From Varanus komodoensis (Eukaryota; Chordata; Lepidosauria; Squamata; Varanidae): a stretch of DNA of 64,000 nt. The DNA lies in contig NW_025336481.1 of NCBI RefSeq assembly GCF_004798865.1, forward strand, positions 31,347,444 through 31,411,443, read 5' to 3'. Below, in pieces: positions 24,085-36,965 of this stretch. The position numbers and the translations under genes were made by a program. Every line of letters begins with the position of its first letter. Positions within the stretch are counted from its first letter, which is position 1. The notes beneath the pieces are model-generated. The model was not told the DNA's origin and searched no databases. It saw only the letters and a program-made list of their open reading frames with translations.

Positions 24085-24325
24085 GGTCGGTGTGGTAGCA
24101 CAGTGAAATGGAAAGCATTGGACTTGGACAGTGAGATGAAGGTTCAGGTAGGCGAAATATCCTTCAAGCCCCAAAGTTCTTTACTTTGTGAGTGGCCTTG
24201 TATCAATCATTACTTCTTAGCCTAACCTACTTCACAGGGTTGTTCCAAGGATAGAAGGAGTAGAAAAATGCATTGAAAAGTTCTGCACTTTTTCAAGAAG
24301 AGACGGGATGCAAATGTGGGAAATA
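24085..24325 (+). mobile_element. MIR-like tRNA-derived SINE
   Basis: The order GTGTGGTAGCACAGTG, GCATTGGACTTGGACAG, GAGTGGCCTTGTATCAATC, AGCCTAACCTACTTCACAGG and GGGTTGTTCCAAGGATAG follows a common squamate SINE related to MIR. The Pol III box region is decayed (GAAGGTTCAGGTAGG). It is inverted relative to the copy at 36735-36965. Confidence 0.65.
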
Positions 24326-26404
24326 ACACATTTGCTTCTATATTGTATCAGTAAAAGATTTCTAGATGCCCAGCATGAGAAACGGGATGTAAAATAAATG
24401 TATCAGTATTCTAGAATTGTTATAAGAATGAATGAAACAAGGATTGTAAAAGGCTGTTCACATTAGGTCCCAATCTGGACCCAAATTCAAGTTGTAATCA
24501 GATGCCCGCTTCAGCATTAACACAGTTGAACATAATGGACTAAAGATCCATTGGACTGCAGTGCTAGAAGCATTATGTGATTTCAGCTGGCCTTGTTCAT
24601 GCACCTTTATAACATTCAGGACACAATCCTTTGCAAGAAAGAGGTGGGGGGGGTGGGGGGTGGAGGGGGGGGGGGGAAGCCCTGCAACACCCAGAAAGTC
24701 ATCTTATATCCAAATGTTCTAGTCAAACTGACTTTGGTACAAGGTATTTGGTAAAAGTTTGGTATAAAGGTGTTTTGAAAAAGAATGCTAAAATACATGC
24801 ATACAAACAAAATGGAGTGAGATAGCTTTAGCAAAGGCAGGGGGAGGCAACATGATCCCCCCTCCCCAATTCTATGCTACAGCCCCTGCTGCTGAAATTA
24901 CAGCTGAAAAAAAGTCAGCTTGCCTAGTTTCAGTCACAAACCTCTTTCAAAACGATTATATTAGCCTGAAAACCAATTCAGATGCAATCCTATACATATT
25001 TAGACAGGAAAAAGGTCTTACAGGTCATATCCTTCTGCAGTCAGCATGGTTGGCTGGGGAATGCTGGGTGCTTTAGCACTATTTTCTGTCATGTATGAGA
25101 TTGTGCCTTTAGTCCTTGATGTGCGAGTCCCATTCACCCATGTAGATAAGAATACTCTTTCTGCATATACATGTTTGCGAGAAGATACTCTCAGTGCAAT
25201 AGTTTGTGCCTTACCATTGAATATTTCAGAATGACTAGACAGCTATGCCTTGATCAGGATAATTAAAACCAAAAGCATAAATACAGTATTTACTGCTACA
25301 GTATGTAATATCTGGTGTGCTCATGGACATAAATGCACACACTCATCTGTGACATCACTCGTTCTGTTCTGAAGGAACACATGGAAGGGGCAAGAGTTTC
25401 CCAGTTGGAAAGTAGGCAGTGATAACCTTACCAGCACTTAAGTATGATAGTCTACAACAGCCGCCAAACTGCCAAGTGGGTGGGGCTACAGCCCCTTTCA
25501 TCCTCCAGCCCGCTATGCTAGAGCTCGTCGAGCAAACCTGGCCTTACTTTTTTCTAAGATCTCTGTCACTTTACTCAGTGGACGTAATCCAGTGTGAGTT
25601 CTCTGTTCTGTAAATTAGAGAAAATATTTCACAGTGGGAGAGCAATTATTAGAATAAATTAGATAATGATGGGCTTATATCATTTGGGTATTAGTAAAGT
25701 CCTTGAGACTTTAACAGCTTTCAGAGCTTAGGTGATTTCCATTATCTCAGGCAAACTTCTTTAAAATATATTGAGATTTATATGGACCATAATTCATCAA
25801 ATACTTCTAAAGATTTTCAGTTTTATCACTTCTGATTTTTCACATGGCTAACAGGATCGTCACCTGTAGCTCTATGGATAGGTAGCACAACACATAAAAT
25901 AACCTTTGTATCATATAAAATGTATAAGATTCCCATACATATATATATTTGAAGGCAGATTGATTTCAGTGGACCAACTGTTTAACTGGTTGTAGGTGAA
26001 GTGTGGGCAAATTCTATAGAAAAAAAGCAGAAATGATGGTTAATTTTAGGCCTCCTGTGGATCATATCATTGCTTCATGTTTCTCAAGATCAGTTGCTTT
26101 CATATAGCATAACAATGACCCAGAGAGTGTTCATGCTCAGTCAACATTGTAACACTTAAAAAGTATTCCTGTTTCGGAAGACATATTTTCCTTCCCAAGC
26201 CGTATTTTTCAAAGTTATAAAAGCCTTGTATTTTTTGGTTCCTCATGTAGCTTTACATCTGCTTGTAGATGTAAAATGTACATCTATATCATATCTAACT
26301 GAATGTATTCCAAGTGTAGGTAGAAAATCAGTAAAAAATGCTTAAGCCAATGGTCTTCCTCATTTTTCATGCTCAAGCTACTTTGGCTCCTGGTACCACT
26401 ACTA
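24326..26404. other. Intron block with a G-rich tract
   Basis: The one strong feature is the run at 24643-24677, four or more G-runs on the KCNC2 sense strand that could form an RNA or DNA quadruplex. The rest is anonymous; a 91-codon frame at 26373-26648 on the minus strand is the shadow of BovB. Confidence 0.5.
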
Positions 26405-26775
26405 AAGAATTGAGGTGCTGACGGAGACTCCTGCAAGTCCCTTGGACAGCAAGGTGATCAAACCGGTCAGTCCTAGAGGAGATCAACCCTGACTGCTCTT
26501 TAGAAGGCCAGATCCTGAAGTTGAAATTCAAATACTTTGACCACCTAATGAGAAGGAAAGACTCCCTGGAGAAAAGCCTAATGCTGGGAACAATAGATGG
26601 CAAGAGAAGAAGGGGGCGGCAGAGAATGAGGTGGCTAGATGGAGTCACTGAAGCTGTTGGTGTGAGCTTAAGTGGACTCCGGGAGACGGTGGAGGACAGG
26701 AAGGCCTGGAGGAATGTTGTCCATGGGGTCGTGATGGGTCGGACACGACTTTGCGACTAACAACAACAACTACTA
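26405..26775 (+). mobile_element. BovB LINE 3' fragment
   Basis: The + strand at 26521-26760 encodes a clean BovB C-terminus: DHLMRRKDSLEKSLMLGTID, then GKRRRGRQRMRWLDGVTEA and RKAWRNVVHGVVMGRTRLCD. It ends GGGTCGGACACGACTTTGCG ACTAACAACAACAAC, the typical 3' terminus. The 79-codon open stretch points to a fairly young copy. The left boundary is approximate. Confidence 0.88.
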
Positions 26776-29700
26776 CTAAAACACTTAGGAGGCCTTTTCA
26801 GGATGATGGAGGGCTGCCTCACTTCCCCTCTAGCCTAATGGTGTCACTCTCCACCATGATCATCTGAAAGCCTTTTTGGACCTCTCCCCCCCCCCCCCCC
26901 ATCCCCCTTCAAGTCATCTGAGCAAGCTTCTTCGATCAATCAGCAAGTCACCATGCAAACAAGTTTTGACAAGCTTGCTTGGCCCTTGGATTGCCAGGAA
27001 TGCTTTTTTTGTCTACTCCGATCAGTGCTACAAGTCTTCCAACACAGGTCTATGTTGCTTCTTGCCTAAGCTTTCAATTTATTCCCTGTGCCCAGCGTAT
27101 GTGCAGAGCACCACTCTTGGACTCCTACCTCAGCTATTGCCTGATTTCTCCTGTATTCTGCACTTCACATTCTGGCAGCATCCTTACAGCTGATGAGCTG
27201 TGGGTCTCTGGACTCCCCACCCCCAAAGCCTCCTCTTGTAGCCCAGATCACAGCAGCCGCCACTCTGCTAAAGCAAACAACAAGGCATAGTTAGAGAGCC
27301 CCTGCTGAGAACGAGCAGCTACTGCAGAGAGGCGGCGGCAGGGGGGGGGAGACAGAGAGCTGCATTTGAGTGATTGGGACCCCCAGTTGCCCTTGTGCCA
27401 TGCAAAGAGGAGCAGACATTTTCTGTACCTGTGCACATGCTTGACTTCATGAGAGTTGTCTCAACTGGGTCATCCTAATGGTGCTGCTTCTTTCTTACGT
27501 ATTGCAGTTTAGTGAGATAATAGAGACGAGCAAATAGTTCCTTGTTTGGCAATCCTTTCTCTGTGTTTCTTGTTCTCATATAAAATAAGTGCAAGACATT
27601 TGGATTTGCCATACAACTGCGTTTTATGGTGTCCTTTTAATGTGCTTATTTCTAGTTTGACATCTAAATACTCTAGTTTTGCACCCTTTTCCAACTCAGA
27701 ATTTACTTTGCTAAATGGCTGTAGGTTTGCCATATGTGGGGCAGGAGGAAGAGAAAATGCTGTGGGGAGCGAAGCTTTCATAGTCACATATTGCAAATAA
27801 AATCTTCCAGACTGATCTGGCCCAGGCATAGTTCAGGTAATGTGACTGTGTAAAGTTTAGGCAAATGTTAAAACAAACAAAAAGGTCTGCATATAAGTTA
27901 TGACTACTGTTTCAGTTTAATACAAAGCATGATCCCCTTGGGCCAAGGGGAAGCTCCCATGATCAAAGACCTTGATAGGATTTGGTGGAACTCCATTCAG
28001 CTCTCCACTTATTTAAACCAGTGCAGAGCCATCGTCCCGTGTCTTGCCCATGACTTGTGCCCTACTTGCATGGGTCTGAGGGAGGCACACACAGATCTCT
28101 CTTTCCCCCCAACCATTCTGTTGTATGGCCTGTCTCTGTGTGTAAAGCAGATGGAGGCAGGGAATAAAACCGGACTCTGTCACCTCCCACTGACACCCCC
28201 TTCCTCAGGATGAGTGGTTATTGATGCTGCAAAAGTCTTCTCCCTGTAAATGGTTAATAATCCATAAAGGAAATAAACAGGAACATCTTTGCCATTATGG
28301 TAAGATTAGCATGCATTACCTGTTTAGAAAATTACAGTTTAGCATAAATGATTAATTTCCTCTGTACTAGGTGAAATGACTGCTGCATACGGATAGTTCA
28401 TTACATACAAGAAAGGCAAAAGGGCTTTTGAAAAAGAAATGGAAAGCATGATAATATAGTACATTTGCTGACAGTTCTATTCTGCTTTCCCCATATTTTC
28501 CAGGGGGTGATATACATGTAGAGGACTGCAGCAGCTGACTAGCAGAATGCTCTTGCAGTAGTTTGAGAGAGTGGCAGCTGGAGGCTGGGCTGACACCTGT
28601 TGCTTAACAAGTTGCTTAACAACGCAAGAAAAATGGACTCGGTTATCCTAGAGCTTGCATGGCGTATCTCTGAAATGACATAGGAAAATGATGATTCGAG
28701 AGAGTTCTTCATGGCCAGCTTCTGCATTTCTCCCTCTAGAGCTGCACTGTCTAGTGCTCCTCTTGTTTCCATGGAAACAGGTCAGCTTCTGCCTTCTTGT
28801 TTCCATTGAAAACAGCATCCCTCTGCCATTTCTGAATCTTAAAAAAAGTGTCTCCATCGCTTTGACATAAACATCATAGAGAAGAGCTGCACCATTATTT
28901 CAAATAATGGTTGTGTGTGAATGTGCGTGCATATGCCCAGGTTCGGCTATGGTAGAAAAATCCAGAGAAATACCTCAGAGTCATGAGTCAGTCATAATTT
29001 GCATTAGCAAAGCAGGGAGAAGTTGGCTTGAAATTGTTATGCTCACATATGTAGCTCCTGATAAAGAAAATGTGGGCTTCCTTTTCATTTGGAAAGCCTC
29101 ACCAACAATATTATTATTTTTTTCTTTCTTGATGGTAAAACAGAAAGGGTAGTCTCATATATATTTGTTTATATTTAATATTTCAAAATAAAAGGATTTC
29201 AGAAATCCAAACTGGGAGTGGAGTCTCTGTAAAATGAGCTACAATGAGAATATTTGGGATGGTTTTTCCAGCTCTGACTCCAGTGCCTTAGATCTCAGGG
29301 TTGATCATCCAGTAATGATGGGATACAACAAAGCAAAGTAATGGAAGAGGCTGAAAATTCCCACATGTTTTGTTGCTCAAATACTAAGAAGTATAATACT
29401 AGAACCTAGAATTTTTTATATTTTTCTAGCCTTGACAACCAGCACACTAAAAATGTTGTTTAGACAATGATAATCCATTTTCTGGTTTCTTCAGAAGCGG
29501 CATAACAGAAGTCAATGGTGTGCATAGCATGGAGTTTACCCAGAATAGAAGCTTTCTCCTGAAAAACAGAGCTCCAAACACTGCCTTGTAAGAGCTCTAC
29601 CCCACCACCCCCAGTCCCATGTTTGGGTGTCATTTTGGAGAGCCTGAGGTATTTGATGGGCAGCACATGACAGTTTCTCATTTGTATTATTTGCACACCT

Positions 29701-30026
29701 CCCTGCACAGATGGCAGAACAAGTACATAACCCACAGCTGATGCACAGTGAGAAAGGACTACATCAACTATGGCATTATAATTGTTGCACCTCTCAGTAC
29801 CTTTGGAAATATCTGGGTGTTGATTGGACAGTTTGCAGAGTGAAGTGCTATTAGGGATGCTGGCATGCTTTGAACATTGTTAATACGATGGGGTAATTAA
29901 AAGAATGTTAAAGCTAAAAGAATATCAAAATCCCTTTCGTTGAAATCATGTGGCAGGAGGAAGGAAGTCAATGGCTGGGTTCACACAAAATGGCATGCAC
30001 CCTGCATGGTTTGTGGTTTTTCATGA
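26776..30026. other. Intron block, mostly anonymous
   Basis: It holds a run of 15 C at 26886-26900 and a GGCGGCGGCAGGGGGGGGG stretch near 27332-27350. The part from 29970 to 30026 (CTGGGTTCACACAAAATGG, GCATGGTTTGTGG) resembles the start of the palindromic MITE family whose other half appears at 31500-31615. No gene was recognised. Confidence 0.4.
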
Positions 30027-31377
30027 TGAACAGTTAGGGTCCAAGCTGAGATGTGGGCAGCCAGAGATAAGGCAGACACACCATGATCAGGACAACAGAA
30101 CTTGAGGTGGGGCAGAGTCCAGACATAGAGTTTAATGGCAAGTTCAATAGCAAAGTCCAAGTTGTAGTAACTAAATATGCCAGGATCAGGAACCAGATAT
30201 GCATTTCAGGGCAGAAGGAGGATGTGGTTAGAAACAAGCTAATTATTATTTATTATTTATTACATTTCTATACCACAAGTAGCTGAAGCTTTCTGGGTGG
30301 TTTACAACAAGGTGTAAAAATGATAAAATGCAATAGATAAAAACAATTTACAATAATTAAAAATAATTTAAAATGGCATAAAACATTAAAACAATAAGAC
30401 AATAAAAAAGACCTGGCCAAGAGTAATAGGCACTTAGCTAACTGTGTCAGGCCCCTGAATCACCAGGGAGGTCTTTGACGTCCTCTGCAAATAGGGGTGT
30501 CTTGACTTGGTGTGAAAAACATGGCAAATTTGGTGCCAGGAGGGCCACAGCAGGGAGGTTATTCCAGAGATGGGAGGAAGTACCAAGAGGCTTTCTCCCA
30601 GTTGCCACCCTCCACACCTCTTGAGGTGTTGGCGCCTGGAGGAAGGCGTCAGAGGTTGAGTGTAGTGTCTGGGTAGATAGGGGTTGAGAGAGATACTCTG
30701 ACAGGTATTGTAGTCCCAAGCCTTGTAGGGCTTTATAGGTTAATACCAGCACCTTGAATTGGGACTGGAAGCACAGCCAGTGCAAGTGGGTCAGAACTGC
30801 TCTTACAAGTTTGGACCATCCAGTCAAGGGTTGAGAGCCTGAAGGACAAACAGAGGTGCAGGTACCTTGGACAGGATAACAGGGCAGAAGACACAGGGAG
30901 GCAGGATACATGATAAGGCAAGATATGGGGAGCTGTAGGAGACACTGCAAGGTGCAGGAGACAATAGGAGCCAAATGCAACAAGGGTCAGGCAAACTGCC
31001 AGAGCTGAACCACAGCTAGCAGACAAACCTGTACTGCTGAGGCAACATGACAAGTGGGATACACAGTAAGGCAGGATGGTGAGACAAGATAGGTCAGACA
31101 AGAGCCAGGCACAACAGCAAGGCCATTGGACAAGGCAGGATACACAGCAGGACCCAGGAGGGGGAACCAGGAAATGCAGGCACAACTGCAAACAGGAAGA
31201 GCTTTGTTGCTGAGGGCAGCTCTGGAGGGAGGAGCTTCCTCTTCTTTAGCTCTTTCCCCAGACTCCCAGCTGGTACTCGTCAGTAGACTGAGAGCTCCAG
31301 CAGTGCCTGGGACTAATCCTGAGAATATGGTGATGGTTGTCCTTGTTCTGGCCACCAGAGCAGCCCAGAGCCTGACA
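30027..31377 (-). mobile_element. Probable LTR remnant (fossil), interrupted by a LINE
   Basis: On the minus strand the sequence starts TGTCAGGCTCTGGGCTGCTC, continues as CT-rich text typical of reptile LTRs, and ends near ACTGTTCA, giving TG...CA ends. The stretch at about 30241-30825 is an L2-like LINE, so the LTR would be about 770 bases without it. No internal coding region is seen, so a solo LTR is likely. Family is uncertain (Gypsy-like or endogenous retrovirus). It is old and non-functional; the terminal positions are approximate and no clear target duplication was found. Confidence 0.35.
30241..30825 (-). mobile_element. L2-like LINE 3' fragment
   Basis: The minus strand encodes LVLTYKALQGLGLQYLSEYL, then TLHSTSDAFLQAPTPQEVWR and SSHLWNNLPAVALLAPNLP, the C-terminal end of the L2-type ORF2. 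It is followed by an AT-rich 3' tail with AACCACCCAGAAAGCTTC and a terminal AATAATAAATAATAATT. The 5' part is missing. It seems to lie within older LTR-like sequence. Confidence 0.75.
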
Positions 31378-31499
31378 TGATCTACCCAACAGAGACTGGG
31401 TTCAGACAATGCCTGGGTTCAGACAATGCAACATATATAAATGTGTGTGTGCTTGTACATATATATAATCATTGTTGAACTGATGTGTTTTTCCAAAGT

Positions 31500-31615
31500 C
31501 AGTATTTCAGCATGGTAAATTTGTTGTTTAAAAACCACAATATTAAACAATGGTTTGTTCTATGGTTACTCTGTACCACCATGGTTTATTGTGTTGTCTG
31601 AATCCAGGATCATGG
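31500..31615. repeat. AACCATGGTT-type palindromic MITE, partial
   Basis: CAATGGTTTGTTCTATGG and CCACCATGGTTTATTGTGTT GTCTGAATCC match the family noted at 14226-14390. A probable partner half stands at 29970-30026, which would make the LTR remnant an insertion into this element. Confidence 0.4.
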
Positions 31616-32580
31616 CTTCCATGGTCCAGGTATGCAACTACCACAGAGTGGCAACTGCAGGAGCTGCTCCAGCCAGCTAGCCCTTATGTGTGGAGCAATG
31701 AGGAAGAGGCAGGCAACACAGGCAAGGAGCAATGCACTTTGACGTTGAATTTTGCGCACATATAACCCTACTGTTTTCTTATTGATAATTCATATTAGGA
31801 ATGCTTGTGATATCAAAATACTTTCCCCAGGATCTTGTTGCTACAGAGTGTGGCAATACAAAACTACACAAGACATTTCAATTGAAAGAATTGGTAGCAT
31901 CTCTTCCTATGAGAGGGGCACACACAAGATGATACGTGTGTGCACTGAAAAAAAAATTACTTTCCTTAGATGCAAGCTATGTGCACAGTAAAATTATATT
32001 TTTCTTAATTAACGTTTCATTTTCTGCTCAAGAGCAATACTAGCCCTAGCTCTTGGTCCTATCCCATTTGCTCAAGGGACTTTCCTCTCCAAAATTCTTA
32101 CCTGTTTATAAAGCTAGCCAGATGTGGGGTATGCTATTTAAATTAGTACTTATACAGGTTATGTTTAGAGTGGAGTATTTTCTTCTTCCTATGGTCGTTT
32201 TGTTTTTAACCTATGATGTGAAATGATGGAGGCCAGAAAGCTGGCCTGATAACCATTTTCAGTTTGTAGAAGGAAATGCTGGATGAAGTGTATGGCTAAG
32301 TTAGCAATCTTATGACTAGAATATACAGAGTTGCCTTAGGCTGTAAGGGGAGGGTTTCAGCCAAATGTTCTACTGAAATGAGATAATTTCTATTGCTGGT
32401 TTAGGCACATGCATGTGATTACCATTCTCTTCACTCCTGTGTCTTCCTGAAGTCAGACAATATAATTTTTGAATAGACACATGCAGTGAGCCTCAGCTAT
32501 TGGGCAGTATACAAATAAATGCAAACATTAAAGAAAGTGCATCTGTGGAGATAAGTATACGAAGGAGTATGACTTTAGGG

Positions 32581-32712
32581 CAGCCTTCACTGGCCTGGTG
32601 CTTTCTAGATATTTAGAACTTCAGTTTCCATCATTCCCAGCCAGCATCACCAATGGTCAAAAATCCTGGGAGCTGAAGTCCAAAACATTGGGTGCAACAT
32701 TGGGAAAATCTG
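32581..32712. repeat. Foldback dispersed element
   Basis: CAGCCTTCACTGGCCTGGTG, ATTCCCAGCCAGCATC, CCAATGGTC, CCTGGGAGCTGAAGTCC and AACATTGGGAAAATCTG follow the squamate element whose left half (CTCCCATCA...GGCTGG) is mirrored on the right (GGGAGTTGTAGTCC). It is non-coding and probably a hAT-type MITE. Confidence 0.6.
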
Positions 32713-35034
32713 GTTTAGGGCTACAGAATTTTCAGTATGGGCTACTGAACTCTCTTTTGCTGAGTGCTGTTGAAATGCAATGGGTGGCCCGGGAGGGGAG
32801 ATAACTGTCGATTCTCACTTGCAAAGTTTACTTGGTTCTTGGGAATTCATTTGTTTAGTTACAGCAATCAGTGAGGTAGTACAATTGGTAGATGAGGTTG
32901 TTACTGTAATAAAGGAGGAGGAGAGCTCTCATGGCATTTTGAGTGTGAGATGTGAGGCAGAAGCATTAGCAGACCATGGTTGGAGACAGCATTGTTGGGC
33001 ACTCCAAGCCAGACAGCATCCGCATGACTGCACAGTGCTGTCTCCAGGCACCTGCTCTCTCCACTGGGTGTTCGCATGCCCCATCAGTAAGGATCTCCTC
33101 TCCCCCACAGCCATTGCTGAGTAGCAACAGAATCTTCCAACCAGCTTCACTCTATGGCACTACTACATTGGCTGATGCTGCACTGGTGCTTGTTAAAGGA
33201 CAGTCATAATACAATTTAAGAGCCATGAGCAAATGCATATGCTTCTCAACAGATGATAAAGTGATGCCACTGATTGCATAGGAAGCACCATTAAATTCTG
33301 GCCGTTTGTTTTGGCAGTCTGTGACAAATGGGAGCCTATATTTCTAACCTGACAAGGGAAGACAGACTACAATACACCCTTTGTTCTACATTTTAGAGGG
33401 AAAGTGGCCACTGTTCATGCTCTCTTTTATCTCCTTACAATCATGATAGGATGTACTAAGTAGATGAGGCATGAGTAGGAGCAACCTCAGGATAGGCAAA
33501 TTAACCCAAAATAAGTTTCCAATTTAGTGTAATTATTCAAAAAAACAAGTGCAGTAATTTGAGAAATGGTCTCTTGGTTTTACAATAAAATGAAACAGAA
33601 TTAACTAGCAGAGACTTAATTATCAGGAACTTAGAAGAACTCACCTAAGCAGCTTACCGGGGGTTGTGGGCATCTAGGATTTTGCAGTATAGCTTAGCTT
33701 TGAGGTTTTATCAGCAACAAAGCAAGTTTTTGCAGACAAATGTATTTCTGCTAGAGGCAGGAAATCCCAAAGGATGGAAATTCAAAGTGACTAATCAATA
33801 GTTTGAGCTATTGATCATGCACCTTTCAGGTTATTCTTGCATGCACCTTGTAAAGGGATGAGATATGGGGTGAAAGGGAAGAATCAGACTTGAATGTCTA
33901 GTAATATAGATTTTGGTAGCTATAGATGCTAGGTCATGCCTGGCATGCATTCTGGTTAGGGATGTGTTGGAGAAGAAAGGATGGAGAAGTGAGTTTGTCA
34001 CATGGTCGGAAAATTTAGCTTAGCTAAAGGCCAAACTATATATTACATGGGGGCTCTGTGATTTGATTTCACAATATTAAAATATAAAAGCTGAAAAGCC
34101 ATCTCTGTAGGCATGATTTTGAATCAGGACAAGTGGCACTAGAGCGGTGATGTGTAATTCTTCCTTTCTGCACTCTTTCTCCAATTGAAATCTCTGTTCT
34201 GTTAGTTTTCTGTTAGCTCCACTGGAAATGGGGTAAAATAAACACAGTACAGGTAGATGTTTTCCCCAGAAGAGCAAACAGAGCTTCAAAGGATGAAGGA
34301 ATTTGCTTCACGTGAGGTCAGTGTATTTCTTGGTGTGGCCAAGTATTGTCTGTGCTGAGTTCTTCAAGGTCCCTGCAGAGGTCTTGCCCATTGAGTGAAC
34401 CTGATACTGGTTCTTTCCCCTTGTAATATCACTTTGAGATGCTCATATTAGAAAAGTATGGGATCTTATGTATCTAGACCATGTGCTCTACCACCGAGAT
34501 ACTGTCCTTTGCAGTTTCAGAGGGGAAATTTTTGATCAAGGAAGAGTTTTGATTTACAACAGATTATCCAGGCAGGAGATCTTTTGTATAATGTGTTATT
34601 TGGCTTGTGAGTAGCAAAAGCTGATAGAAGTTCCTGTATACATGGCATCTCAACATTTATAATAAACTGAGCAGTAACCAGATGAAATGTAGTCCCTGCA
34701 TAACTGTGCTGCGTTATCTCAGTATTTATTAGCTTTACTCATTCTTATACAATATGCTGCAGAGGTCTGACTGTATAAGATGCCTTTTGTTTCAGCCTGT
34801 ATGTCAAAGAACAATTCATATTAATCATTCAAATTAAGATACAATACTTCCTTCATAATGTAAAAGTCAGTTGTCTGCTTATAAAATAAATATCACAGAT
34901 TGACTTAATGGATTTGCAGAAAAACCCATGAATGTCACTAAACACAGACCTTAACTATATCCATGCTGCTCTGTATGAACTGATAGAAGCAGTTTTTCTA
35001 ATGTCATTGAATTTTATAGCATCTCAATGAATTT

Positions 35035-35130
35035 TTATTGGCATTTATTTATTTTATTTATATCCCACCTTTTCCCTGGAAGAACCAAGCCTGTTTACAC
35101 AATCCTCCTGCTGTCCATTTTATCCTTGCT
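35035..35130 (-). mobile_element. MIR-like SINE tail
   Basis: TTATTTATATCCCACCTTTTC followed by TACACAATCCTCCTGCTGTC and CATTTTATCC is the reverse complement of the 3' region of the SINE seen complete at 36735-36965. The head is missing. Confidence 0.5.
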
Positions 35131-35645
35131 TTGTTGGTTTGTTGCCATAGCCATGGTTGTCCAGTAGACGATTGAACAAACCATTCATTTTTATAATCCC
35201 TGAGTTGTTAATTTCCTTTTTCCTTCCTCCTCCAGGTATCCCAAATGCCTGCCTGGCCCTGTAGTACTGGTACTAACCAGAACAGCTGTCTTACTGTTCT
35301 TGTCTGCTACTTCTGTAGCAAGGCACAATCCATGAGCAACTCACAGGTTTGAGTTTGCACAGAACAACAAGCCATGATTTCAACAACTCAGAACTTATAA
35401 CTCACCAACAAATTATGAATTCCTTTTCTGGGTTGTACGTGATTAACAAATCATGATTTGTTAACATGCCTGTGTTTATACCTTACAACTGAATTCAGCA
35501 ACCTATTCCATGTTACATGCGGGCCAAGTCTCCTGTGAGATTAATATACTGTGATGGTACAAAATATTTCCAGACATTACAGGATGATAGATAAGTACAG
35601 GGGCTTCTCTATCAGCTACCATTATGTATTCTTAGATAACTTGGA

Positions 35646-35688
35646 TTCAATGGGAGAGGGTTAAATACTTGAACCCTCTCCCATTGAA
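35646..35688. repeat. Perfect 17-bp hairpin
   Basis: Bases 35646-35662 and 35672-35688 are exact reverse complements, with a 9-base loop AAATACTTG. The arms are purine-rich (AATGGGAGAGGGTT) and pyrimidine-rich. No surrounding element was recognised. Confidence 0.9.
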
Positions 35689-36734
35689 ATCAGAGGTTTT
35701 AAAAGATTTTTATGCCTACTGCCCTCTGGGATGTGCTATGGAGCTGCTCCTTTTTGTCTGAACAAGATGTAAAGCATTTTAATTCCAGAAGGCATTTAGC
35801 TTTTTAGATTGCTATAAGTATTATATTTGCATCCATGTTTTTGCAATAAGGCTTTTGTGTGTGTCTATGTGTGTATGCCTTCTATGTTTCTAATATCTAA
35901 CACTATTGCTATGGAAAATAGAAGAGAAAGGGTGAAAACATGTTAGGGTGCAAAAGACAAAAGTGTTCTGCTTTGCTGATGTGACCACATCCTCTTTCCT
36001 GGGATGATTTGTTACTGCTCTGACCAGTATCAAAACTTCTTTGTTAAGAACAGGACAGTGCCATTAGTCCTGGCATAGTCCGTTGGTCATTGGGCAGCCA
36101 ACCCCTGGGTATGCCCTGGATTTGCTGGATCCTGGCTTCTTGATTTTGCCTTGGGGGGTGGGAGGGGAGATGAAAGAGTAGTATCAGCATAGCCAACTAC
36201 GGTTTTAGAGAATTGCACTCTTATGATAGCTCTTACTTCTGCCTCTGTGATACAAAATTTGTCGTTATTGTTTCCTTCCACTTCTATGCCACCCCATAAC
36301 CCAAAGGTTCTCTGGGCAGCTTACAAATGCTGATGTTTACAAATGTTGCAAATGTTCTACAGTAGCGGTTGTCAGACTTTCCAGCTGTCTTTATCCATTT
36401 GTATGTGAAGGAACCCTTCGCTGCCTGTCTTGGAATGCCTATGCACGGTTATGGATGCCCAAGCACGTTGTACTGTGTGCACACTGCACATGCAGCTATC
36501 TGGCCGGAACAGTTTGCGTGTGCTCCTTGAGTGTGCTCTGGAGACAAATATTCCTTTGCTTCTTGAAGAATATTATAGGGGAAGCTCAGCAATGGTGTGC
36601 AAGCTTTCTTTCAGGGATGTTTTCTGTCATGACTGATTTTTTCACTGAGAAGACCTCTGGATAGATTCTAAGCAATCCTAAGTTAACCAGCAAAACAGTT
36701 TGGAAATTACTATTCTTTGGGATGTACCACATAA

Positions 36735-36965
36735 TTTATTTTTTATATTGTGATTTATATCCTGCCTTTTCCCTACAAAGGGCTCAAGGCAGCTTACATC
36801 TTCTCTCCTCCTCCATCTTATCCCCACAACAACAACCCTGTGAAGTAGGTTGGGCTGAGAGTCTGTGACTGGCCCAAAGTCACCCAGCTGGCTCCATGAC
36901 CAAGTGGGGACTAGAACCCGGATCCTCTGAGTCCCAGTCCCGTGCTCTTAACCACTATGCCACTA
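36735..36965 (-). mobile_element. MIR-like tRNA-derived SINE, near full length
   Basis: On the minus strand the Pol III promoter can be read: an A-box-like TGGCATAGTGG with GGTTAAGAGCACGGGACTGG, then a B-box GGTTCTAGTCC. The middle has TGACTTTGGGCCAGTCAC and AACCTACTTCACAGGGTTG, and the AT-rich tail reads GGAAAAGGCAGGATATAAAT. This combination fits the squamate MIR-related SINE. Confidence 0.75.

Larger units (their letters stand above)
31616..36734. other. Intron block with scattered repeat fragments
   Basis: It contains a foldback element at 32581-32712, a SINE tail at 35035-35130, MITE-like text at about 35100-35480 and the hairpin at 35646-35688, each noted elsewhere. The remainder is AT-rich with no recognised gene; a 114-codon frame at 32780-33124 has no family features. 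Confidence 0.45.
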
